A DNA stretch of 64,000 bases from Rhabditoides inermis. Lineage: Eukaryota > Nematoda > Chromadorea > Rhabditida > Rhabditidae. The notes under the pieces were generated by a model. The model made no database searches, had not been told where the DNA came from, and was given only the letters and a program-made list of their open reading frames with translations. How positions within the stretch are numbered: the first letter of the stretch is position 1; every line of letters begins with the position of its first letter. Location: the NCBI GenBank assembly GCA_963966185.1, contig CAWZYM010000402.1, positions 297,001 through 361,000 on the forward strand, read 5' to 3'. Shown here piece after piece: positions 18,939 through 28,594 of this stretch. The position numbers were made by a program, and so were the translations under genes.

Positions 18939-21900
18939 GCTTCATTATGTGATCTATTATTATCACTCTAGAACTCCGCTCGACGGAGGCCGAGCTGTGC
19001 GCAGACCCGCAGATCTTGAAGCGCATCAACCGCATCGTTTCTCTGCAGTTTCCCGACACGATTCAGTGAGTGGTTTTGTGTGAGTATTTTTTTGCACGGC
19101 TCCACTAAAATACGATCTGTTGTGTGTGTGTGTGTTGTACATTCGGTCTAAGGGACCGTACGAATGTGTGCGATCTTCACGTAATTATGGATTGACAGAT
19201 CGACTCTAACGCCTGTCCCTTTCAGCTTTCTCTTCTCTCACGCGGACCGCCGCCTGAAGGAACTGGAGGTGGAGCGGCGGGCGCCCGCCGCCGCCGCCGC
19301 CGCCGCCGTCCGCGACTCTATCTCGCGCGAGAGAAACGGAAACGAAGTGAGTTCGTTGTCCTTTCTGGACACAATGATTCGCGATGCAGCAGCAACGCAG
19401 ATCGCGCAGTAGGGAATAACGAGAGTTGATGGTCTTTTCGTTTTATAGTTTAATACAATTTTCGAGTTATGGGTTAGCTTGCTCGTTTAGATGGACCTGA
19501 TCACTCCGCAATTTTACGCGATCCAGCGACTCGAATACCGCTGTAGTGAATAACTAGAGAGTCTTTTTTAATTTAAGATCGTATTCGAATCGTATTCATA
19601 CGTTAGCTTGCTTGTTTAGAAAGACCTTGTCACTCCGCACCCGCGCACCCTACAGGCGATTCAGAATGGAGGCAAGGTGAAGACATCCTAGATACATGGT
19701 TTTTTTTAAACGTACTGTCGTCGTGGCACGAGTTTCACATGACTCGGTGCGAATGCGCAGTGTTCAGAGAAAGTCTAGTGTGGACGCGGGCAATGCGAGT
19801 GGGCGGAAGCGGGCGCGTCGGCAGGCGACAGACTCGCCCGAGTCGATGGATCTCACGATACGCTCGTCATCCGGAGAGGAGGGAAGTGACAGTGGTGGAG
19901 TGGAACACAAGGAGGAGGAGGAGTGGAAGAACGATGTGCGCACTGTGGTGAGTGCCATCTTTTAATTTTATGATTTTAGCATATGACTGGGTTGTCCGAG
20001 TATGGGCTTGTGGTCGAGTTCAAAGACGTGACACAGTATTGAACGCATGGTGGTTGTAGTTGTCATGATAATTGATTGCATTGTTGCAGTCCTAAGAATA
20101 AGCGATTCTGGTAAAACATTTGATCGTAATTGATTGCAGTCTTGCGTGGAGCCGTCTCGCTGCTTCATCTGCCAGCGCGCGTTCCCCTCGCTCTTTGCCC
20201 TGCTGCTGCACATGAACACCATGTACCCCCGCCTCTCGTTCCGACTCAAACTCGACGTCGACGAGGTGTGTGGGATAGAGATTGTATAATGCGACAAAGT
20301 GATGATAGACGTGTGATAGGATGGTCATATTCCAAGTAGGCATGTCATCTTTCATATCATACATTGTGATTGTTTTTTATAGTTACATTTTCAATTTTCA
20401 TAAGTGGGCCAGTGCCAGTTTTGCTACTGATTGCAATTCGATTATGGGTTTAGTTGTTGTATTTTGTTTTGTGTTTCCAATACCAATTTTCAGGTGGCGT
20501 GCGGTGAGTCGTCGATCTCTGTGGACGTGTTCCTCTCGCCCTTCTTCAACAGCCTGCCCGACTCGCTCATCGCTCGACAGCGCATCCGCGACAACGACAC
20601 GCACTGCGGGTGCGTATGTAGCCGAATGATGATGTTCAGTCGATGTACCGCGATAGGCACAGTTAATTCCGGCGTTTTGTCTTTATACCATCATCAGGGA
20701 AGGCATTTCCTCAAACTTCATGGTTCATGGTTGTGGTTGTGATTCAAATTCATGGTTGTGCACTCTATGCGCCAAGTTGTATCGTTGACAATGCAAAGTT
20801 CGGTGTTCGGACTTGGTAACAAATTTTTTTTTCGGAATCGTTATAGCGTTATAGAACTGAATCCACTGGAATTTTTCGACTCACTTGTGTAGGACTTCGT
20901 TGAAGGTGCAGGTGTTTCTTGTCACAATGTCTTGTGCGCTTACTCGTAGTTTTATATGAGTTTCTTTTCAGTCGTCTGTGCGAGGATGGTCCGTACAAGC
21001 TGTGGCAGCGGCCACGCCCTCAGTGGCTCGTCACGCAGTCAGTCGTTTTATGTTTCATACATTTTACATTTCAATTCAATCGTTTATCCGGAATCGTTAT
21101 ATCTGAATATGACAACGCAATCAGAAATATGACAACATTTTACATTTATTGCATATTTAACATGTGTCTGCAAGTACTATATCAATCCAGCTATCAGTGA
21201 ACTAAATTAGAACATGAACGGAGGGATATCTTTACCTCTGTGAGCAAGAAAGCGTCATGTTGCATTCAGTATATCGAAAATGTTGTCAATAATGATGATA
21301 TGCCTAATCCATTCTCCGATGGGCGGCTTGGCGAGAGGAGGCTAGTCGATAAATCAATAATCATTCCCTTCTCAGTCGTTTGTCGCGTGCGGTGCGGGCA
21401 CGCGTTCGACAAGACAACACGTTGTTCGCCGAGATTATCCGCACCCCTTGCACCTTCAACGAGGTTCTACACAAGTGAGTCGAGTCGTATATTTGTCCAG
21501 ATATTCATTGTATCTGCTAGTTCATGCGAATAAGTGATTGTGTATGTTGGCAGTGTGTGCTGTGTTATTGAGCTAAACCCTTTATCACTTCAGCGATCAG
21601 TCGAGGACCATAGTGATGGTATTTCTAGGTTCTTTCATGTTGCAATGGTAGTTTATGTACGAAATTTAAGTGGTATGTACCTTTTATGATTCGTGTGTTG
21701 CAGTGAGTCGCAGTCGGTGGACTTCCGGTCGGGAGTGCGAGTGTACGAGACTGTGCCGACCAGGCACGCCAGCTACGCCCAGTCGAGCGAGTTCGAAGTG
21801 CGACAGATGATCAGGGTAGGGGGGGGGGAGAAGGAGAGAAGAAAGAAGGAGGGAGAGGAGGGAGGGAGAGAGAGGGTGGGGGGAGTAGAGAGAGGGAGAG

Positions 21901-22642
21901 GGGAGGGAAAGAGGGGAAGGGAGGGAGAGAAGAGGGAGAGAGGGAGAGCGAGCGCAACCTAAATTATCTTTTAAAAGTACTTCCAAGTAAAAGTAGTTGG
22001 TTCTGTCGTCTCAATTGAGTAAAATGTCGCGCCCAACGCGGATCGAAATCTAGAGAACTAGACGTAGCCAGTTCAATATAAAAAGTGCAAGAATGTTGCG
22101 TATTGCGGGCTATATAAGGTCACCTTTGATTGCTATGTTTGTCGATAAACACTTCGTTGGCACGGCCCGGATAGTTGCATAGCGCGCCTCACAGAGAGAG
22201 CGGCTGGCGCGCAGGCTGCCTCGCGAGTGAATGAGCGCGTAGCGATTTCAAGAGAGAAATTATCGCGCTCAACCGCTTGCTGGCGAATTCCCAAAAGAGC
22301 AGAGCGTCGCGTGTATGCGGCGCGGTCGTGGGCCTGACCGCTCTCGACTGTGCAACTATCCGGACCGTGGTTGGAAGCCTGTGCTACATTCGTAACATAA
22401 AAAAATTATTTCAATGGAGACATGAATATCAGATCAAACGAGAGAACGTTGACGCGCTCTCTTTATCCTTATTAATGACAATTTGCAGCTGCTTAACGAC
22501 TACATTGACATTGACGACAAGGACCTGACGTTTATGGCGTGGTGGAACTACCACCAGATCAAGCTCGGCGTGGTGGCCGACGTGAAGAATGTGTACCTGC
22601 AGATGGTGAGTGCGGGGAGGGAGGAAGGGAGGGAGAGGGAGG

Positions 22643-22673
<31 letters not shown>

Positions 22674-24141
22674 AGGGAGAGAGAGAGAGAGAGATGGAGG
22701 GAGAGAGGGAGGGAGAGAGAGAGAGTCGCCGTTGCAGCGCGCGTTTCTGCAAATCTACACGGAGCACCTGCACGCGTGCAAGATGAGCACGCAGTGGGTG
22801 TCGCACGTGAAGACGCTCCAGCAGCAAGGCCGACTCGACACTGTCGAGAACATGGACCTGCTCGTGAGGTGGGTATGGCGACGGATTTCTATGTGACGAT
22901 GTTTGTCTTGCATTTTGTTTCTCGAATCAAGTAGCACATGGTAATGTGATTTATGGTAAGGTTACGGTAAAGTACAGTAATACAACGTATGACGCGTGTT
23001 TAGGTACTGCACTCCCGGCTACGACCCGCTGTCGGATCGTCGCAGCGCGGTGCGCAAGATCATACTCGACCGCGCGGCGGAGGGCTACGCGGAGCACAAG
23101 AACAGTGAGTGGAGGGGGCGACGACATCTGCGCCGGTTTCCCGCAGTGCTTCGAGCGTGGGCGGTGAACGGCGAGTCCGGGTGGATTGGGCGAGGGAGAA
23201 TGACAGCGAGACAACGGGGGAGGAATATCGAGTATAGAGTAGCAAGAATAGCCACCCTTGCAGAAGCGACTCCCCGCCACTCGATCCCCCGTCGCTTCCG
23301 AAGAGATCCCGCACAAATGTCGCCCAAGGTGCCGTTTTGAGTTTGATTGTTTGGAACTTATGTGTTTTTGTAAGAGCTATAATGTGTGTCGGAATTGTGG
23401 ATCTGCTCGTACAATCTAAGTTTTAGTATCAGTGAATTAGTAAGTGAAGAGACTTGGATGCTGTGTGCGAAATAGTAGTGTCCAGTAGTGTAGACGAAAG
23501 AAGTTGATACCATATTCATCCATGTTCAGGAGACGGATCAGCTGCTGAGGGACATGGTGTCGGCGATGCCACCCCGCGACCACTACCGACAGTTTGTCTG
23601 CCACCTCAGCACGGTCAGTCTGCGCGGCAAGCTGCGCAATTCAGCCTCTTATCGACGGTTATGGATTCGAATTTGTCTCTTACAATTTGAACGAATAAAG
23701 TAGTCTGTCCTGCAAGCTGTAGTAGCGTCCTGAATTCTGGGCTGGTTGTTCCCGTCGGGTTTCTTTTCTTGTTTGTTTTCACATGAAAAAAACCCATACT
23801 GTATGATTGTAGGAGTTGTTTGGGGCGGACGAGCTGCCCGAGTGTCTGCAGCCGCCCAAGTGGATTCTCAACTTCCGCCGGACCATGTGGGACGACGGGG
23901 AGAAGGAGACTGGAGAGCGGGAGCAGGAGCGAAACGGAAACTACAAGAAGAAGTTGAACGGTAGCGAAACGGACGACGCCGAGATGATGTGAGTTGTGCA
24001 TTATGTTTCAATTCGGAAACACTCACAAGTTCACTTTTTAGAAAGCAGGAGGTGAAGGTGGAGCTGGACTATGAGGAGTTTGACGCGTTTGTCACCCCGT
24101 GCGCCTCTCCGAAACGCAGTCCGAAGAGAAAGGGAAAGTAG
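13784..24141 (+). CDS. suz12: Polycomb repressive complex 2 subunit SUZ12 homologue
   Basis: Chromatin protein expected to scaffold PRC2 with the EZH-type H3K27 methyltransferase. 31 exons, about 1163 residues: 13784-13875, 14015-14113, 14327-14711, 14844-14972, 15102-15227, 15510-15609, 15896-15993, 16187-16277, 16711-16791, 16984-17081, 17263-17354, 17426-17504, 18108-18196, 18304-18365, 18670-18795, 18972-19065, 19226-19346, 19620-19676, 19768-19947, 20140-20265, 20494-20609, 20972-21037, 21376-21474, 21704-21815, 22489-22605, 22738-22868, 23004-23104, 23264-23328, 23530-23613, 23813-23988, 24042-24141. N-terminus is AT-hook-like (GRPPGSGKRPVGRPRR). Residues ~130-190 resemble the SUZ12 N-terminal region (FRLYALMTTR...PRTLVYLRG). 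Zinc finger C741, C744, H757; the usual final His is Tyr. VEFS-box ~885-1000 (FMAWWNYHQIKLGVVADV, FLQIYTEHLHACKMSTQW). Longer than vertebrate SUZ12, with low-complexity inserts including a seven-Ala run. Confidence 0.85.
16060..16115. repeat. ATGTATGCTA microsatellite
   Basis: Short tandem run of GTATGCTAAT/GTATGCTAT units inside an intron of the SUZ12 homologue. Confidence 0.8.
16376..16600. repeat. Imperfect ~115-bp tandem duplication in an intron
   Basis: ATACTAATGGCTTATCCATAG...TGTAATGTTTTG (from about 16379) recurs as ATACTAATGCTTTATCCATGG...TGTAATGTTTTGG (from about 16500), each ending in a TTTCAG/ATCAG-like tract. Located between SUZ12 exons 8 and 9. Confidence 0.75.
17655..17900 (-). 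repeat. Dispersed repeat copy with open minus-strand frame
   Basis: Minus strand about 17676-17780 matches plus strand 27038-27128: CGACAAGAAGGA, CCACCGACAGATACTTCACG, TCGATATCGGCAGTAAA-like blocks. An 81-codon open frame covers this copy (EHGVEPAEYTFYNGCRNVNP). It could be the end of a retroelement or an unannotated noncoding unit. Not identified. Confidence 0.6.
18850..18936. repeat. (GT)n microsatellite
   Basis: About 43 uninterrupted GT dinucleotides in a SUZ12 intron. Confidence 0.98.
19470..19560 (+). pseudogene. Decayed duplicate of SUZ12 exon 18
   Basis: TTAGCTTGCTCGTTTAG followed by ATGGACCTGATCACTCCGCA resembles TTAGCTTGCTTGTTTAG followed by AAAGACCTTGTCACTCCGCA at exon 18 (19620). 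This upstream copy loses the donor and diverges after ~45 bases, so it looks like a tandem exon duplication no longer used. Confidence 0.5.
21070..21125 (+). repeat. Dispersed short repeat, copy 1 of 3
   Basis: CAATCGTTTATCCGGAATCG then TTATATCTGAATATGACAAC. Related copies lie at about 60706-60755 and, more diverged, at 63637-63685. Each copy is in an intron. Confidence 0.7.
22161..22369. mobile_element. MITE with 19-bp terminal repeats and 5-bp target duplication
   Basis: Left end CACGGCCCGGATAGTTGCA (22161-22179) pairs with right end TGCAACTATCCGGACCGTG (22351-22369), one mismatch. Direct GTTGG flanks lie at 22156-22160 and 22370-22374. 209 bp, no ORF, inside the SUZ12 intron at 21816-22488. 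TIR plus matching flanks indicate a DNA-transposon-derived non-autonomous insertion. Confidence 0.85.
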
Positions 24142-25255
24142 GCAACGCATCTGGTCCGACAACCCCGGTAATAATCCCTCATCTCTTCCCTCCCGCGCTA
24201 GGCTCTTTCCCTAGGCGCTATTTTTTGTTATGTGTATACTAGTACAAAACCGATGCGTTAATTGTTTACTTGCACCATTGTTATTCTTTGTTTACATGTT
24301 TTAGTTTTGTATTCTGCGTGATCTCACCATATGCACTGATATGTTCCTCTGATGACATATATGAATTCATTCACTGTCAACGCCCCTCCCCCAAACCCTT
24401 GATCGAATCTGCGTTATATTTATAATTTATATATTTATAATTCTTTTAGTGTCATTTGAAGTTCCCGTTTCTTGCAATGAGTTTTGCATTATACTGCTCA
24501 CTCGTTTTTTTGGTATTTCTGGAATAATAAACGATTTATTGTGTGTTACTAATCGTCGTACTTTGTACATGTTCGGAGCATGCGAGCCGCGTGATATCGG
24601 ATTGAAAAGGGCTGGTGACAGGAAGACACACGTTTCCGGAGGTGATAGTGGAGATATCATGCCAGCCTATCTTACCGTAACCACGCGTTGCCGGAAAGAT
24701 AATAGCGATAAGCGGGAAAATATAATCTACAGCACTGCGAGCCGTGTGTCTCTAGATTTTTTTGGTTTTCCGTTTTGTGCAAGTCTGCTTCCGCCAAGTG
24801 CCATAAAAAAGTAGGCTCGCAAATGAGTTTCACTCTTTTCATGAGAGACATTAGAGTGGCTAGAGAAAGATCACGATCCTTTCAATGAGGTTTTCTAATT
24901 GACAAAACTGCGCGATCGGTGAGAATTGAATTAGCAAACTCATTCTTGCCAAGCGAGAGCATTACCACTACGCTAGCTAGGGATGGTGACAACTTTGCGA
25001 ATAGGAACTGTGATCGCGAGAAGAAATGTTCACTGTCTAACAGTTTAGGGTACTGTAAAACTATTGGACAACATAAATTTTTTTTGACGAGAAAGGTTGA
25101 GCTGTTGTGATGCAGTTTGAATGTTTCTTTAGTTTACGTAATCGATATTGTGTGCTACTCGAGATGAATGTTCTGCGTCTGATTGTGATTCCGATGCAGT
25201 ATGTCAGTTCAACTCGTGTAACACTGCGTATTATTGTAACATATAGGGACAAAAC
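24142..25255. other. 3' flank and intergenic, with a tRNA-like relic
   Basis: AATAAA at 24526-24531 is one possible 3' end signal for the SUZ12 homologue. The minus strand of about 24905-24985 reads GTAGTGGTAATGCTCTCGCT, which resembles the D-arm/anticodon-arm start of a tRNA, but the T-arm is poor. Probably a tRNA-derived relic. No protein gene seen. Confidence 0.35.
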
Positions 25256-25270
25256 ATGTTTAGAGAGAGT

Positions 25271-25936
25271 ATGCGTTCTCTGCTGGTGCTGGCGTTTGTG
25301 GCCGCGTGCGCGCTGGCCGCCGTCGTGCCGCCGAGCGACGACAAGGTGCTGAAGGGACACCTGTGCAAGACGTGCAAGGAGATCTACACCGTGAGTCGCA
25401 CCGCGTCCCTTGTTGAAGTTGCGGCCAGTCTCTTCGAAACGCTTCAAAACCCCGAACACTTCGGAATGCCTTGCTATGTCTTCGAAACACTCCCGAATGG
25501 CTTTCGAAAAGACTGACCGCGAACATTCCATCATATTATACATGACATGCAAAATCGATGCGCGACCTATAGCATGACGGTATCGAACCTGCATGAAAAG
25601 AACACACGCATGAATGGTTAGAAATCATTTTCCGAATCAACTGGCTGGTTCGCACTCTGGTAATTCTCATTGATTCCAGGACCTGGAGAACCAGGGTGTG
25701 GAGAAGATCGAGGAGATCATCTCGGACAAGTGCTCGATCCTCGGATTCCTCTCCAAGGAGTGCAACAAGCTGCTCGACGAGGTTGGGAGAGAGAGAGAGA
25801 GAGAGAGAGGGGGAGAGAGAGAGGGGGGAGGAGAGGAATTGAGAGAGTTGCCTTGCAGAAAGTGGAGGAGCTGGAGCAGCAGCTCAACCAGAAGGAGACG
25901 CCCGACGCCGCATGCGCCACCTGTGACTTCTGCTAA
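25271..25936 (+). CDS. Saposin-like (caenopore-type) small secreted protein
   Basis: Three exons, 25271-25390, 25680-25781 and 25859-25936 (TAA), give 99 residues. A signal peptide covers about residues 1-17 (LLVLAFVAACALAA). The mature part has the saposin B cysteine order C32-x2-C35-x22-C58-x9-C68-x24-C93-x5-C99, plus an extra C96. Helical, amphipathic spacing (VEKIEEIISDKCSILGFL) fits the fold. Such nematode proteins bind lipid membranes, often in the gut and against bacteria; that role is family knowledge, not shown here. An upstream ATG at 25256 is possible, but a TTTAG acceptor-like site lies between the two, favouring 25271. Intron 1 carries a dispersed palindromic repeat. Confidence 0.85.
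25421..25520. repeat. GCGGTCAGTCTCTTCGAAAC palindromic element, copy 1
   Basis: Ends GCGGCCAGTCTCTTCGAAAC and TTTCGAAAAGACTGACCGC are inverted. The interior repeats CACTTCGGAATGCC-like units. It lies in intron 1 of the saposin-like gene. Confidence 0.8.
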
Positions 25937-26146
25937 ACGCCTGTACAGATTCCCTATAAATATTTTCGTCATCCAATCAAAATCACTCAATCGCTATCAG
26001 CCTTGCTGTCATGAGCCGGGAGCTTATCATTTCTCAGCGCGTCTGGCGCGTATATATCTATCGTTTATCGGTTATCGCGCGTGATTCGTGAGATTGCAAA
26101 GTGATTGCACAATCCGGAACGAACTGGACGGAGAATAGCAGGATGA

Positions 26147-26747
26147 CTAGTGTCGCGGTTTCTGCTGCTCGAGGAGATGCGGATTGGGGTGTCTGGGCTT
26201 GGTCAGTGTTGGTCGGGCGGCTCGGTAGCGGGCACAAGCGGAAGACAGCGAGCCGAAGCACAAGCTAGACATGGTCGCCGAGGTCTGAAAAAAATCACAC
26301 AGAACTAATTCGTCTTTCTGTTCAAATAAGCACCGTCGAAAAACATGATATTATAGCATACAAACACACGCATGTTCATACGTCTGTTCACACACACAAA
26401 AAAACATGTGCTCACCGCGAATCGTCTATAGTGCGCGAGCGCGGCGTCGGAGTAGAACACCGAGTAGTATCCGAACCGGTTAAAGTTGACGAAGAGCGGC
26501 TCGCGAGGCTGCATCGGAATGCGGAGCGGACCGGCTGAAGGCAGACGAGACTATCGCATGTGGTCAGACTCAACTAGTGCTGGCGAAAGACGTTCAGAAA
26601 TCTCTCAGAACGCCCCGAAGTCGAGTCTGACCCTGCCGTAATTGCAATGCGCACCTTTCGTAGTGGTCCACACGATCTGTGGACTATTCTGCCGCAGTGA
26701 GGTGAAGAATAGGGGCACGTGGAAAAACTCACTGAATTAAGCACGCA

Positions 26748-26790
<43 letters not shown>

Positions 26791-28541
26791 CTCTCTTCTC
26801 ACCTTGACTGCGCCGTCACCAGCATCTCGCCTCCCCCAGGCGCAATGTCGACGTGAACAGAGGGAATGTCCACCTATAGAGAAGAATTTCTCATAAAAAC
26901 AATTTCAATATTATACATAGTTCTTGGCGCTTTGAAATACGGCATGCGTAGAACCTGTAGACCTCCAAATCAAGGCATGGGTAGAACTCCTCTAGCCTTT
27001 GAGGCATTATATCATAAGAATACTCAGAATACTCCGACAAGAAGGACCCACCGACAGATACTTCACGCAAACTGAACCCTTCTGTATTTCATTTCCGTTG
27101 TTGTATTCTCGATATCGGCAGTAAACCAATTTTCGAAACGCTCCCGACCTGATGTGTGTATGCCTTCGCGAATGCGGCGTAGTCGGCCGGCAGGTTGGCG
27201 TCCGGTGTGCGCGTGCGCATAGCCGAGAAGAACGAGTCCTCGGTGACGGTGCGCCACGCGTTCGACCGTACGTAGTCCTGCTCAGTATTGTTTTGTTTGC
27301 ATAATGTTTTTGAACACAATTGGGGTTACTCGAACCAGATGTTTTTGTGCCCATGTTGAACCGTACGTATTCCGAAACCAGTTTCAGTACTCGGGAACGG
27401 TGTCCAGATTAATTTGTGAGACTTTTACTGGACCACATGTAGTTCGTACCGTTCCCAAATAATTTTCATGCGACTTTCGACTTGCATTGCACGTAGTACT
27501 GAAGATCAGACATCACTCACTCGAGAAATAAAGTGAGCCTCACACGTTGGACGTTATTTTCTTAAACATTTCTATATCATGTTCCTATGTCCTATCAGTA
27601 ACTTGACAACATTCACATTGGTTGTAGACAGTGGCACTCACGTTGAGCGCGAGTTTGAAGTTGTCTTCGCCCATGAGTCCGTAGAGCATGCGCACGAAAA
27701 GAGCGCCCTGAAACTTGGTGTAGGGACGTCAAGAGGTATTTTCAAGTGTTTTGGCTATGTGCTCACTGTAAATCAAAAAGTGACTTATATGTACTTTCGA
27801 AAATATTACTTGACTTCGTTGTTTTCTTTCGTTATCATTTTGTGTAAACCACATAACATTTCCCTATTTTGCTAACCACATTTTTTCGTTTTGAAAACAG
27901 TGTATAGCGATAATTAAACGCTCACCCGGGAATTTACAACTATACATATATGTATACTTAGTTACCGTCTGTTTCTAACAGACGGACGAACAAAGTGCCT
28001 GTCACAATACTAGGACTTTCTTGAAATGCTGTTTTCACCTCGCTGTAAATGTAGACGAATCTGTCGTTAGCCTGCTCTCTCGTCGTCACTTTTTCGTAAA
28101 TCGGCCGCTCCGGTTTGTTGTAGCCATACGTCTGAATAGATGATTAGGCGGAATGCTTTAATCTAATGAAAACATACTAATGCTCATGGATGTGAGCTGA
28201 CGCTCGCCGAATAGCCACTTATTATACATTACATCATACGTCTGATCTTTGTTTCACCTTGAGAGCACTAGATATTGGACACAAGCGCCACTCGAAATTT
28301 GCCGCATTTCTGCTGTGTTTCCTGCGTCTCCTATTTCTCCGTGGAAGGTAAAGAATATTGATGTTATATCGGCCGCTCCGTTTGTGGTTTCTCAGATGAT
28401 CTCCATTCACTCACCGGCATTGGCGTGGCGTAGACGTCGCGCATGTAGAGTTGCTCGATAAACGCCACCAGACCCTCGTTCAGCCACACCTCCGCCCAGT
28501 CAGAGATGGTCACCAGGTTGCCGATCCACTGACATGATCCA

Positions 28542-28594
<53 letters not shown>

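Noticed and set aside
28364..28395. Second copy of an aminopeptidase exon fragment (ACAAACGGAGCGGCCGAT)
   Set aside because: Only ~25 bp resembles the exon at 28039-28131 and there are no usable splice sites; too short to call an exon duplicate.
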